Assembly (NCBI GenBank): GCA_938091495.1 | Contig: CALLJF010000032.1 | Span: 1 to 56,470, forward strand | Origin: an uncultured Nitrososphaerales archaeon | GTDB lineage: Archaea > Thermoproteota > Nitrososphaeria > Nitrososphaerales > JACAEJ01 | Direction: 5' to 3' | DNA: 56,470 bases | Part shown: positions 39,931 to 50,074 of the stretch, piece by piece | How the letters are laid out: each line of letters opens with the position of its first letter | How positions within the stretch are numbered: the first letter of the stretch is position 1 | Notes under the pieces: model-generated | Told to the model about the DNA's origin: nothing | The model's input: the letters and a program-made list of their open reading frames with translations, nothing else | Database searches by the model: none | Translations under genes and position numbers: made by a program

Positions 39931-41163
39931 ATGGATGTAGCACAAGTATTCATTCTTGTAAGTGTTGTAGTAATAATTGGCTTTATAGGCAATTACTTCT
40001 TCAGAAAGACAGGAATACCTGATATATTAATTCTGATTCTGCTCGGTGCCTTAGTTGGACCAGTCTTAAATCTGGTCGAGCGATCAGCCCTCGTTAGTGT
40101 AGCGCCCATATTCGCAGCCTTGGCCGTTGCTGTTATTCTCTTCGATGGCGGTCTTAACCTCAATCTATATTTAGTTCTAAAAGAGAGCCCAAGGGCTATT
40201 GTGCTTGCTTTTCTAGGTTTTTTGTTATCCATGATCGTAACATCCTTGTTTACCCATTTTGTTCTAGGATGGGATATTCTTCAAGGCTTACTCCTAGGCT
40301 CCATAATAGGTGGCACAAGCTCAGCCATAGTAATCCCACTTATGAACAGAGTTAACGTTAGTCACAAGGCTTCAACCCTCCTCAGCCTTGAATCAACTTT
40401 TACAGATGCTATATGTATAGTCTTTGCCATAGCTTTCCTGCAATTCTTTACAACAAGCCCTGCAGAGAACGGATTCAACATAATTGTTAGAGGAATCGCA
40501 TCAGGTTTTTCAATTGGAATAGTCATCGGTTTTGTTAGTGGGATAGTGTGGCTAAAGGTTTTAAGTAGCTTTACTGACGAGCCTTATGAGGACATTCTTA
40601 CTCTCTGCATAGCTCTGCTACTTTTTGGGTTGTCTGAACAAGTAGGTGGCAATGGAGCTATATCTGCCCTAGTCTTTGGGCTTATCCTTGGCAACGGAGT
40701 CAAAATCTCTGAAACACTATACATCAGCCAGCCGATAGAAGCAAGTAGAATCATGAAAAGATTTCATTCAGAGATTTCATTCATCATAAGAACTTTCTTC
40801 TTCACCTACATGGGTGCAATCTTTTTCTTCTATGACTTGCGCCTTATTCTAATTGGTGTTGCTCTCTCACTCATCTTCTTTTTAGTCAGATACGTGGCAG
40901 TCTGGATCACTACCATTAAAGAGCCTATCTTGGAGATAGATAGAAATTTGATGGCAATCATGATACCTCGTGGTCTGGCTGCGGCAGTGCTGTCTCAGTT
41001 AATCATCACATCAGGAATAAGTAATGCTGGACTTTTTCAAGATATCGTGTTTACAGTTATAATTTCAACGGTCATAATCTGTACTTTGGGAGTTTATCTA
41101 ATAAAAGAAAGTTATAAAAAAGTTGGGGAGAAACAAATCGATCGCCCCAAGGTTCAAGCATAG
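39931..41163 (+). CDS. Cation:proton antiporter (CPA family)
   Basis: Polytopic; FRKTGIPDILILILLGALVGP, ILFDGGLNL, GSIIGGTSSAIVIPL. Confidence 0.9.
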   Translation: MDVAQVFILVSVVVIIGFIGNYFFRKTGIPDILILILLGALVGPVLNLVERSALVSVAPIFAALAVAVILFDGGLNLNLYLVLKESPRAIVLAFLGFLLSMIVTSLFTHFVLGWDILQGLLLGSIIGGTSSAIVIPLMNRVNVSHKASTLLSLESTFTDAICIVFAIAFLQFFTTSPAENGFNIIVRGIASGFSIGIVIGFVSGIVWLKVLSSFTDEPYEDILTLCIALLLFGLSEQVGGNGAISALVFGLILGNGVKISETLYISQPIEASRIMKRFHSEISFIIRTFFFTYMGAIFFFYDLRLILIGVALSLIFFLVRYVAVWITTIKEPILEIDRNLMAIMIPRGLAAAVLSQLIITSGISNAGLFQDIVFTVIISTVIICTLGVYLIKESYKKVGEKQIDRPKVQA

Positions 41164-41204
41164 AAGTAATAATATATGCCTAGATTTTTGTATCATGAAG
41201 AAGA

Positions 41205-41966
41205 ATGGAGAGGGCTTACATGAAGAATACATTGAGACTGTTAGTCAGCATAAGTGATGCCGATGAAGCCTTGAGTGCATTCAAAGGAGGTGCGGACATA
41301 ATCGACATTAAAAATCCAAAAGAAGGAGCCTTAGGTGCAAACTTTCCTTGGGTAATTGCCAAGGTTAGAAAAATTCTAGGAGACAAGGCTCAGATAAGCG
41401 CAACAATAGGAGACATGCCTAACCTCCCAGGAACAGCCTCTCTCGCTGCTTTGGGCGCTGTGCATTCAGGCGCAAACTATGTAAAGGTTGGCTTATTTGG
41501 AACGAATTCTTTTTACGATGCTCTTTACATGATGAAAAACGTGGTTAGATCTGTCAAGGATCATGAATCTAAAGTGAAGGTCATAGCTTCAGGCTATGCT
41601 GACTATGCTGAATTTAAAGGTCTAAACCCCTTACTTTTACCAAGTATAGCATACAAGGCTGAAGCGAATGGAGTTTTGATAGATGTAAAGAATAAAGGAG
41701 TGTCAAAATTATTCGACTTTCTTGATTTATCCCAGCTTCAAGCTTTTGTTGATGGATCACATAAACTCGGTCTTACAGTAGCACTAGCTGGCGGACTGGG
41801 AAAAGAAGATGTAATTCGAATTCAAGAATTAGGTGCAGACATAATAGGTGTAAGAAGGGCTGTTTGTGAAAAAATTAACGATTGCTTTGGCAGAGTCCAA
41901 GAAAACTTTGTTTCAGATTTTGTAAGAGAGATAAGACTTCTTCAAAATCATAAAAGCTATCACTGA
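41205..41966 (+). CDS. mfnB: 4-(hydroxymethyl)-2-furancarboxaldehyde-phosphate synthase
   Basis: LLVSISDADEALSAFKGGADIIDIKNPKEGALGANFPWVI. Confidence 0.95.
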   Translation: MERAYMKNTLRLLVSISDADEALSAFKGGADIIDIKNPKEGALGANFPWVIAKVRKILGDKAQISATIGDMPNLPGTASLAALGAVHSGANYVKVGLFGTNSFYDALYMMKNVVRSVKDHESKVKVIASGYADYAEFKGLNPLLLPSIAYKAEANGVLIDVKNKGVSKLFDFLDLSQLQAFVDGSHKLGLTVALAGGLGKEDVIRIQELGADIIGVRRAVCEKINDCFGRVQENFVSDFVREIRLLQNHKSYH

Positions 41967-42796
41967 TTTAATGAGCGAACTATTACTATCGGGTAATGAT
42001 CCACTTCATCAAGCATCTCCCAAGTAACGCTAGTTAAACTTGCTCCAAACCTCTTTGCCATGTCCCATGCCGTTCTTCCTGCCCCAGAACCTCGAGCCTT
42101 ATGAGCCAATTGAGCAATATCTAATGCTTCGTTAACGTTTATGTTTGAGCTAATTGCCAAAGGTGTTGCTCTAGACTTAAGCCTAAAGGCTCTTCCTATT
42201 ACGTATGCTACGAAACCTCCAATGGATAATATACCTTTTATTGGCTTTGGGCATGGTGTTATGTGCAAATTGCGCCAAGAATAAGTCATATCTGTATCAA
42301 CTATCATTACACGTAGTTTCTTTGCAGTTTTTTGAATTTCAGCCTGAATTCTTATCACTTCTCCATAAGGATCGTCAAGAGGCAAGCATGCATAAGTGAG
42401 AGGAACATTGCTAACGTCTATCCCACCTTCTGACCAATTTCTTAAGGCTTGGAGAAATCCAGCATAGATTAATGCTAATTGCTTATGACTTGCTCCTTCT
42501 TTTATAGGGTAATTTCTTAGACGATAAACATTCTTGGTCTTTAAATGGCATAATCTGGCTAGTATGTATCCCCACACATATCTTATCCAAAAACGAGCTA
42601 TGAATCTTGCGAGTAAACTAGGTTTGATCTTGCTTTCATCTATTAACCTCCCTTTTGCCACTGATATGGCTTTTTCAGATAGTACTACTATATCTCCATC
42701 TTCAACCTTATCTATTATGGAGCTTTTTATGATGCTTATGTAATCATCTCCAGGCTTCCAATACTTTGTCTTAACCGGTATTGCTATGTGTTTCAT
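41960..42796 (-). CDS. CofE-like (F420-0:gamma-glutamyl ligase family) paralog
   Basis: GDIVVLSEKAISVAKGRLID, MIVDTDMTYSWRNLHITPCPKPIKGILSIGG; second CofE-type protein besides 16023-16787. Confidence 0.8.
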   Translation of the reverse strand: MKHIAIPVKTKYWKPGDDYISIIKSSIIDKVEDGDIVVLSEKAISVAKGRLIDESKIKPSLLARFIARFWIRYVWGYILARLCHLKTKNVYRLRNYPIKEGASHKQLALIYAGFLQALRNWSEGGIDVSNVPLTYACLPLDDPYGEVIRIQAEIQKTAKKLRVMIVDTDMTYSWRNLHITPCPKPIKGILSIGGFVAYVIGRAFRLKSRATPLAISSNINVNEALDIAQLAHKARGSGAGRTAWDMAKRFGASLTSVTWEMLDEVDHYPIVIVRSLNQ

Positions 42797-42802
42797 GATG
42801 AT

Positions 42803-43468
42803 CTAAACTGGGTTTATCTTTGTGTAAATATCCCTCTCACCTTCTAGTATGCTTCTTATCCTACTAGGGTGCTTTCCATTCACTACATAGCAGGTAAGTT
42901 GCTTTTCAATCAAAATTCTTGGTAAGAATTCATCTACACAGCCAAGTTTTTCCTTCAATAGTTTGTTTGCAGATATGCTCCTGAACATTCTTACATCATT
43001 TTTCTTAGGGTCTGCTGTGAAAATTCCATCAACATCCTTTGCTAAAATCAACTTTTCAGCCTTTAATGATGAGGCTATGAAGGCTGATATGGAGTCAGAA
43101 GTGACTCTCCATGAATGCTCTAAAGGGTCTGAGGAAAACACGATCTTCGATGGGAGGATTATGGACAAGATTCCTCTTTTTGAGGCTTTTAATGCGTTCT
43201 TGAGGCTATAGGTTGGAAGAGCTTCTTTCATAATATCCTTCAAAAGTAATCCATACTGATCCATAGCCAATATGGCCATTTTATGTGCAATCTCATCTGA
43301 TATTTTTAATTTATCATATAAATGTCTCACGATATCTGCAAATCTCCCTCCCCCAGGCACAATTATTATGGGGTAACTTTTAGAAAAGGTGATTAATTCT
43401 TTGCATAAACGAACTAAACTATTTTGATCTTCAGCCAAGCTCCCCCCTATCTTTATTACAACAATCAT
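42803..43468 (-). CDS. mfnE: [5-(aminomethyl)furan-3-yl]methyl phosphate kinase (amino-acid kinase family)
   Basis: VVIKIGGSLAEDQ, IIIVPGGGRFADIVRHLYDKL. Confidence 0.9.
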   Translation of the reverse strand: MIVVIKIGGSLAEDQNSLVRLCKELITFSKSYPIIIVPGGGRFADIVRHLYDKLKISDEIAHKMAILAMDQYGLLLKDIMKEALPTYSLKNALKASKRGILSIILPSKIVFSSDPLEHSWRVTSDSISAFIASSLKAEKLILAKDVDGIFTADPKKNDVRMFRSISANKLLKEKLGCVDEFLPRILIEKQLTCYVVNGKHPSRIRSILEGERDIYTKINPV

Positions 43469-43518
43469 TCTGTCTAATTCATAACTACATCATCATAAAA
43501 TTTTTCCTATAGGAAAAT

Positions 43519-44514
43519 TCATATTGTTTTTCTGTATTGATAAGTTGTTTGATCATCTATAACATAGAAAGTATTTTCTTTCTCCTCTTTCAAGTACAGA
43601 ATTGGCTTATTCAGTGTGTCTGCTACCTTTGCCAAATCTTCTAAAGTCTTCATTTCTATTATCGTATTTGTCTCTGGAGGCTTTTGGGTTGTTTCTGCCA
43701 TTATCTCTTTGTATGGGGCTATGATCTTTGCTATAGTTTTTCCTTTAGGTTTCGTTTTTATGTGGAACCCTGTTGCTATGGTTAGACCTGAAGCTGAGGC
43801 TACGGCAAATATTATGGAAGCGATTCTCAGGTTTGCCATCCATGGTTGTAGGACTTGTTCTGTTCGTATGATTTTTTCTATGCTAGTTTTCAAAGGCCAT
43901 ATAGTAATGTATCTACCTAATGCAGGGTCTTGTACGAAGGCTACAGTTAGCTGTGGATTAAAGGTATCTTCTATTGTGCTTGCTGTTGTGTTGGCAGTTA
44001 TATGAATCGTAGGTCTTATGTTTAATCTATAATTTGTTGAGCTTATTCCTGTCTCATTATCTATTTTTTCTTTGAGTTGTGCTATTTCATCAGGATTTAC
44101 CTGAATTGTAAAGTTCAGATCATCTGTTAGTTGAAGTATTTCTTGTGTTTCTATTACAGTAAGGTTTCTTGCCCATCTTCCAGGCGATTCCAGCTGAACT
44201 GAAACTTGGTGCTGAACTATTAAGTTTGTCGGCTCTGGATTGCTTGTGAATGTGTAGGTGAAGGTGATGTTTATGTAGCTTACTATATTTGTGTAAAGGA
44301 TTCCTTCATCTTTTGGCGTTAGAGTTGTCGTATTATATATGATGTTTGGTTTTAGTTGTGCAATGTAGTCGTATTTCCCATCATGCTGGTAAGTGCCCAG
44401 GATCGTGGTTTTGTATATTGGTTGTTGATATGCGTAGTAGGTGCTTATTATTGAAACCAATAATAGAACTGATAAGATGATGAGTAAGGCTGTGATCTTT
44501 TTCCTTGTTACCAT
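43519..44514 (-). CDS. DUF5305-like membrane protein
   Basis: N-terminal TM, Thr/Asn-rich extracellular region, second TM near 240. Confidence 0.65.
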   Translation of the reverse strand: MVTRKKITALLIILSVLLLVSIISTYYAYQQPIYKTTILGTYQHDGKYDYIAQLKPNIIYNTTTLTPKDEGILYTNIVSYINITFTYTFTSNPEPTNLIVQHQVSVQLESPGRWARNLTVIETQEILQLTDDLNFTIQVNPDEIAQLKEKIDNETGISSTNYRLNIRPTIHITANTTASTIEDTFNPQLTVAFVQDPALGRYITIWPLKTSIEKIIRTEQVLQPWMANLRIASIIFAVASASGLTIATGFHIKTKPKGKTIAKIIAPYKEIMAETTQKPPETNTIIEMKTLEDLAKVADTLNKPILYLKEEKENTFYVIDDQTTYQYRKTI

Positions 44515-44570
44515 CGACTCTTCTCTTTAACTTTGATTTCATAGTGTCTAAAATATTTTGTGTAGATGAT

Positions 44571-45659
44571 TTACAGCGGAAAGGCACTAAAATTTGAGAA
44601 TTTAATCTTCAAGCCTAAAGACTCTACTACCATCAATGCTACTGCAAATGAAGGAGTTGCAACAGATGCATCCTTACCGATGATTTGCGCCAAGTCGATA
44701 ATACTCTCAAACTTTAACCTTTCTGCAGATTTTCTACCCAAAAAGCCTCCCCCTATTCCAGTCAAGACAAGAGAGAGTCTATCCTTGACAAGAGTTCTTA
44801 TCGAGTTGTATACTTGCATAAGCCCATCTGCTATCCTATCTGACTGTTTCATATAGATATAATTCGCCATGGCAACTATCTCCTCTTCTTTCAGCATATT
44901 CGTGTCGGCACAGACTATTCTCGCAAGCCTAGATAGAGCTTCTTTTCTTGTCTTTCCTCTTTTATCTGCAGTCTCAGTCTTGTACTCGTCTTGACTTATA
45001 TTTCCAAGGATCAGATGCACGTCTCCAGATAAAGCAAAGAGTTCTGATGATATTCTAGTCATTATACCTCTAACAGGAACCGCCTTCACAATAGTGGCAA
45101 CATTCGTTCTTAGAGCGCCGGTGTAGATAAGCTCGCCAGTAGCCAGTCTCTCCAGATCTGTTTTTCCCCTTGCCATTATCCTCCCCTTGAGTATAGGAAT
45201 TACGTCGGTAGTAGTGCTACCAACATCTAATAGGATGCAGTCTTTTACCCATTTAGAGACTAGCCAAGCCGTACTAACCCAGTTAGCACTGGCTACTCTT
45301 AGATACTCATCTCTTGCCTCTTCAACACTCTTTAAGTTAGTGTTAACATCGAGCACGAATACCTTCTCTTTTGGAAAGACTTCTTTAACGCAATCTAATA
45401 CATGGTTTACCCCTTCTTTCTTTGTTTCATAAACATCAGAAAGCTCGGCAGTCATGGTTAAGCCTATAGCATCAATAAAAGAGTCTTCGGCTATCTCTCT
45501 TTTTAACTCGTTCAAAACGATAGGGAGTCTTTCCTTCCCTTCAATCCATATCGGGAAATAACGAATTATCGTCTTAATTCTAAATACTTTTTCATCCTTG
45601 ATCTCTATCAAAGTTGTTTTGATATTAGCTCCACCTATGTCCCAGCCTACGATCTTCAT
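44571..45659 (-). CDS. mfnF: Methanofuran synthase component (hydantoinase/oxoprolinase-related)
   Basis: GWDIGGANIKTTLIE, LLDVGSTTTDVIPI, TGIGGGFLGRKSAE. Confidence 0.92.
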   Translation of the reverse strand: MKIVGWDIGGANIKTTLIEIKDEKVFRIKTIIRYFPIWIEGKERLPIVLNELKREIAEDSFIDAIGLTMTAELSDVYETKKEGVNHVLDCVKEVFPKEKVFVLDVNTNLKSVEEARDEYLRVASANWVSTAWLVSKWVKDCILLDVGSTTTDVIPILKGRIMARGKTDLERLATGELIYTGALRTNVATIVKAVPVRGIMTRISSELFALSGDVHLILGNISQDEYKTETADKRGKTRKEALSRLARIVCADTNMLKEEEIVAMANYIYMKQSDRIADGLMQVYNSIRTLVKDRLSLVLTGIGGGFLGRKSAERLKFESIIDLAQIIGKDASVATPSFAVALMVVESLGLKIKFSNFSAFPL

Positions 45660-45664
45660 TTACC

Positions 45665-46885
45665 TCACCTTAATTCAACTATACTTCGAAGTTTATGCCT
45701 TGCCTTCTTGAACAGAGTTTTAGCTTCTTCGATATCTTTTCCTTTTGTGGCAAGCAAAGCATAATTATCATCATGAAGAGGAAAGGGAGGGGTTACAACT
45801 TCCTTCATCGAATAGGTCCTTTTAAGAAGATTTTCTCCTAACCTTGGCAGAACTTCTTTCGAAAAGATAGAACAGCCAGAGTAATCAAATCCTTCTGGCA
45901 ATTCATCACAAAGACAAGCTTTAACCATGGCTTTGGCTAAGTTCAAGTTCGATACTCTTCTCAAACCGACATAAGATACGGTTAATCGAGGATTGATCTC
46001 AATCAGTAAAGGTCCACTGTTTGACAGGATCAAATCGACCCCAACATATCCTCTTAATCCTCTAAAAAGTTCTACAGCCTTTTTAGCAACATGGAAAGCT
46101 TCATCTTTCAATTCATGGTCAAAAGGCACTATACCACCAATATAGCTTGAAGCCTTTTCAGGTGTATTAAGATTGATTATTTGCAAGTTCAGAGTAAGAG
46201 GTATCGCTTTTTTTCCATTTGCGATCAAACTTACGCTTGCATTTATGCCTTTTACAAACTCCTGTATTAAATATGTATTAGTTTTTGCCTCTTCTTTTAC
46301 CTTGTTTATCGCCATTGGCAATTGTGAAAATTTTTTCACAATACTTAATCCTTGACATCCGATGCCTTCCTTGGGCTTGACTATCACAGGGAAACCTATG
46401 TTCTCAATTATCTTTTGACCCTTCTTAACATCTTCGTCAATTACAACTTCATCAGTTTTTGGAACGGGTAATCCGTTTTCCTTTAATCTCTTATAGAGTT
46501 TGAGTTTGTTGCATATAGGATTTATCGAATCAGCGCTACAATTTAAAGAATCGATACTCAATTCTTCACTCAGTCTTAGGAAGTTGGAAAGTATTCCCTC
46601 AGTCTCTGGCGCTATTAAAAGATGGGCATCAGCATGTCTCAACAAATTCAAAAACTCAGTTTTGAGTTTTTCCTGGGAGTTCACTAAATGAATCTCATTC
46701 GCTCTTAATGGTGGTTGAAATGGAGCAAGCCTTGAATCTAAAAGAGTGTCAGTTTGATGACCAGCATCTCTAAAATCGCTCAAAGCTGAGCAGAGCATGC
46801 CGTATCCTTCGCTTAAGATGTTTGATGGTAAATTCTTGTCTGAGAATCCACCTCCAGACACGTATTCGAATAGAGCGACCTTCAA
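45665..46885 (-). CDS. mfnD: Tyramine-L-glutamate ligase (ATP-grasp)
   Basis: FEYVSGGGF start, ATP-grasp VIVKPKEGIGCQGLSIV, LIEINPRLTVSYVGL; adjacent to mfnF. Confidence 0.9.
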   Translation of the reverse strand: MKVALFEYVSGGGFSDKNLPSNILSEGYGMLCSALSDFRDAGHQTDTLLDSRLAPFQPPLRANEIHLVNSQEKLKTEFLNLLRHADAHLLIAPETEGILSNFLRLSEELSIDSLNCSADSINPICNKLKLYKRLKENGLPVPKTDEVVIDEDVKKGQKIIENIGFPVIVKPKEGIGCQGLSIVKKFSQLPMAINKVKEEAKTNTYLIQEFVKGINASVSLIANGKKAIPLTLNLQIINLNTPEKASSYIGGIVPFDHELKDEAFHVAKKAVELFRGLRGYVGVDLILSNSGPLLIEINPRLTVSYVGLRRVSNLNLAKAMVKACLCDELPEGFDYSGCSIFSKEVLPRLGENLLKRTYSMKEVVTPPFPLHDDNYALLATKGKDIEEAKTLFKKARHKLRSIVELR

Positions 46886-47057
46886 ATCATATAAAATTAG
46901 ATTGATCTAGTAAATGAGGTTTGTCTTCATAATTCTGAGGCGGCATTCTTAGGAGAAATGGCAGTCCTTTAATTTATTTCTAAATTTAATAGAAACCTCG
47001 CAAAACCTTATTTAGAAGTGAAACCTTTCAACTCGGTAAATTTTAGCAAGAAGGAAG

Positions 47058-47537
47058 ATGTTGGCAATGAGTGATAATGTTAAAAAGATTAAGAGCATGG
47101 TTAAGATGGAGCAAGACTATGCTACAAGTCTCTCAACAAGTGTAGAAGGACTGAGCAACGTAGTGGTTCGAGAACTGTTAAGGGGCATAGCTCATGACTC
47201 CCAAAAGCATGCAGGTCTTTACAATGCCATCTTGAATCTTATGAAGAGTGAAGGTAAAGCCCTCGATGATCAGGAGTATGATCGGCTTAAATCTGTCATA
47301 AAAGAGCATATCAAGGTGGAAAGTAGAATGGTGCGAGAGGTCGAAAAGCTTCTGGCGATTGAGCAGGACAAAAGGATAAAGCATATCATAACAGAGATTT
47401 ATGAAGATGAAGTCAGGCATCATGCACTAATGAAGCGCCTTTTGGAGGCAGTTATAAGAAAGGAAGCCATCTTAGAGGAAGACGTATGGGACATGATTTG
47501 GAGGGATGTGCCAGGCCATGGTGCTCCCCCTGGTTAA
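47058..47537 (+). CDS. Ferritin-like/rubrerythrin-like four-helix protein
   Basis: Helical protein with Glu/His pairs (MEQDYATSL, GIAHDSQKHAGLY, IYEDEVRHHALM). Confidence 0.7.
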   Translation: MLAMSDNVKKIKSMVKMEQDYATSLSTSVEGLSNVVVRELLRGIAHDSQKHAGLYNAILNLMKSEGKALDDQEYDRLKSVIKEHIKVESRMVREVEKLLAIEQDKRIKHIITEIYEDEVRHHALMKRLLEAVIRKEAILEEDVWDMIWRDVPGHGAPPG

Positions 47538-47617
47538 TTATGATTTATGCAAAGCATCAGTGTAAGTCTCTTAAATTACAGAAGCCTTATCTTCACTTGT
47601 TGTAGAATTCATAATAA

Positions 47618-48343
47618 ATGAAGGTTATCCCTGTCATAGATATAATGGGAGGAGTTGCCGTCCATGCTAAAGGTGGTCATAGAGATCATTATCAACCAAT
47701 AAAGAGCCAATTATGTGATACTTCTAATCCGATAGATTTGGCTTTAGCCTTTAAAAAAAGATTCGGGTTTGAAGAATTGTATATTGCGGACTTGGATAGC
47801 ATTATGGGGATTGGTAGCAACACGGATATGCTTAGGAGAATCTATGAATCAAGCAATATGAAGATCATAGTAGACTCAGGAGTAAATGATGTTAAAAAAG
47901 CAAGAGAACTTCTTCAAGCTGGAGTTGAAAAGATTATCGTTGGGACTGAAACGTTAACAAGTTACGCACCACTAAAGAGTATTCCAAAATTTGTCAATTA
48001 CGAACACGTTATCGTTTCTATAGATGTAAAAGATGGTAAGATTCTCTCAAAATCTAAAGAAATAGTTAGACTAAGTCCTGAAGGATTAGCAAAAAGACTA
48101 GAATTGATGGGCATTAAAGAGATCATAGTATTGGATTTGTCGAGAGTGGGTAGAGAGTTAGGAGTTAACGTTGACTTGATAAGAGGAGTTTTGAAATCTG
48201 TTAGTATTCATACTATTATAGGAGGAGGCATCGGAAATATCGATGATATTATTTTACTTCGTGATATGGGTGTCTCTGGAGTACTAGTCTCTACAGCCCT
48301 TCATAATTCAAAGATAAAAAAAAGGGATTTGTTGAGATTATAG
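47618..48343 (+). CDS. HisA-related TIM-barrel protein (HisA/F-like of C1/H4MPT organisms)
   Basis: VIPVIDIMGGVAVHAKGGHRDHYQPIKS, IADLDSIMG, GGGIGNIDDI; no other his genes nearby. Confidence 0.85.
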   Translation: MKVIPVIDIMGGVAVHAKGGHRDHYQPIKSQLCDTSNPIDLALAFKKRFGFEELYIADLDSIMGIGSNTDMLRRIYESSNMKIIVDSGVNDVKKARELLQAGVEKIIVGTETLTSYAPLKSIPKFVNYEHVIVSIDVKDGKILSKSKEIVRLSPEGLAKRLELMGIKEIIVLDLSRVGRELGVNVDLIRGVLKSVSIHTIIGGGIGNIDDIILLRDMGVSGVLVSTALHNSKIKKRDLLRL

Positions 48344-48346
48344 GAA

Positions 48347-50068
48347 TTATGCATAATATGTGGGCATAGGTGAAGATCTTGTTATGAACCTATCGGGTAT
48401 CTTAAAGTTCTCCATTTCTACTGTATAGTAATCGCGGAACTTGTTGGCAAGATTGCTTTCCATGGCTTTCATCAAGTCTTCTGGTACATTAGGCTTCACC
48501 CAGTAAGTTCTTCCCTCTATGGATTTTACTATTTCCCCATCCTTTACTATTATCTCTCCATCTTTTATGGTGCAAGCAGCCTTGCTCAAGGCTTTGCGAA
48601 CCTTCTTATAATCACTCGAAGGATTTATTTCTCTTGGATTTACATCGTATATGGCAACATCGGCATCTGCGCCAACTCCTAAATGCCCTTTGTCCTTTAA
48701 GCCGAGAATCTTGGCAGTTGCAGCCCTCGTTACAATCGCTATTTCATAGAATGAATATTCACGGTCCATATTGTCTAAGTCGCTTCTAGATCTTGCCCTC
48801 TTTGAAATCTTATCAAGAGTTCTTTTCCTTGCTTCCTTGCTCATAAGCCAAGCCATAACCCTAGGATAATGAGTAAAAGGTCCACCGTTTGGATGATCAG
48901 TGGTCATGAAGATTCTCCAAGGATCTTTCGCAAGCAAGGCTAACTCTAATCCTATAGTCCACATAGTTGCATGGACAAAGTTGCTCTTCTTGTAGTGTAT
49001 TGGTACAAGACCTGCACCCTCTTCAGTTTCCACATCAGCGTTTGTCCACTTATTCTTAGTCAGCAAATGCAGCTTGTACTCAAAGGGTCCATCACCTGTC
49101 ATTGTAGTGGTGTCGGTGAAGATGATTTGACCAAGATCTAGGCTTACATGCTTATTGGCATTGACATACTTCATTATTTCGTGAGCTCCTGATCTCATTG
49201 TGATCCAGTCCGAACCAGCATATCCGTTGAACTGAACGTGAGTCAAATGAATTATTGGCTTATCTTCTTCAGCGAGATCCTTGACACTATCCATAGTATC
49301 TATGGTAGTTTGATAGTTACCAGGCGTGCCTAGACCATTCGCATGAACATGAATTGGATGAGGTAGATTGAGAAGTTTGTTGACCTTACATAACCCTCTT
49401 ACTATCTCTTTTGCAGTTACACCAAAGCGAGGGACTGGTTTATCTATTGCTTCAGGTCTTCCCCATAGCACATCCAAGAACTCTACATCTCCCCATTTCC
49501 AAGCTTCAACACATCCTGGGTCTACAAGCTTTATGGCATAGCCCTTCGTTGCATCCAGAGTCCAAGCTACATAGGCTGCGCATTCATCAAGTTTGTTATC
49601 CCTCAAATACTCCATTACAGACCAGTTATTACCAAACATAACAAGGCAACCCTTATCGAGAATAGGTATGTCTTTGAATTCGTGATGACAGTGTAACATC
49701 TTCAAAGGTGGGTTGGCGGGCTCAAAAACGGTTGTATAGCCAAGTACAGCATATCTATAACCTATAGCGAAGCTTGATGGGACGGAATATCCAACACCTG
49801 AACGTTTTACTTGAGTTTTGGGTTCAACATCTTTATAGTGATCTTCAGGGCGAAGCATCCTCCCAACATTGCACTTTGGTCCTGCTATATGTGAATGAAG
49901 ATCGACCCCTCCTGGCATGACAAGCTTGTTCGACGCATCTATCACGTAAGCGTTAGATTCATCTATTTTTTCCACTATTTTGTTGTCTTTTATGGCTATA
50001 TCCATGACTTCTCCATCAATACCATTTAAAGGATCATAGACAACTCCATTCTTTATCAGTAAATCCAT
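48347..50068 (-). CDS. fmdA: Formylmethanofuran dehydrogenase subunit A
   Basis: GGVDLHSHIAGPKCNVGRMLRPEDH, HPIHVHANGLGTPGNYQTT. Confidence 0.97.
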   Translation of the reverse strand: MDLLIKNGVVYDPLNGIDGEVMDIAIKDNKIVEKIDESNAYVIDASNKLVMPGGVDLHSHIAGPKCNVGRMLRPEDHYKDVEPKTQVKRSGVGYSVPSSFAIGYRYAVLGYTTVFEPANPPLKMLHCHHEFKDIPILDKGCLVMFGNNWSVMEYLRDNKLDECAAYVAWTLDATKGYAIKLVDPGCVEAWKWGDVEFLDVLWGRPEAIDKPVPRFGVTAKEIVRGLCKVNKLLNLPHPIHVHANGLGTPGNYQTTIDTMDSVKDLAEEDKPIIHLTHVQFNGYAGSDWITMRSGAHEIMKYVNANKHVSLDLGQIIFTDTTTMTGDGPFEYKLHLLTKNKWTNADVETEEGAGLVPIHYKKSNFVHATMWTIGLELALLAKDPWRIFMTTDHPNGGPFTHYPRVMAWLMSKEARKRTLDKISKRARSRSDLDNMDREYSFYEIAIVTRAATAKILGLKDKGHLGVGADADVAIYDVNPREINPSSDYKKVRKALSKAACTIKDGEIIVKDGEIVKSIEGRTYWVKPNVPEDLMKAMESNLANKFRDYYTVEMENFKIPDRFITRSSPMPTYYA

Positions 50069-50074
50069 CCTCTA

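Noticed and set aside
47618-48343. Histidine biosynthesis hisA
   Set aside because: No other his genes nearby and located in a C1-carrier cluster; better treated as the HisA-related family.
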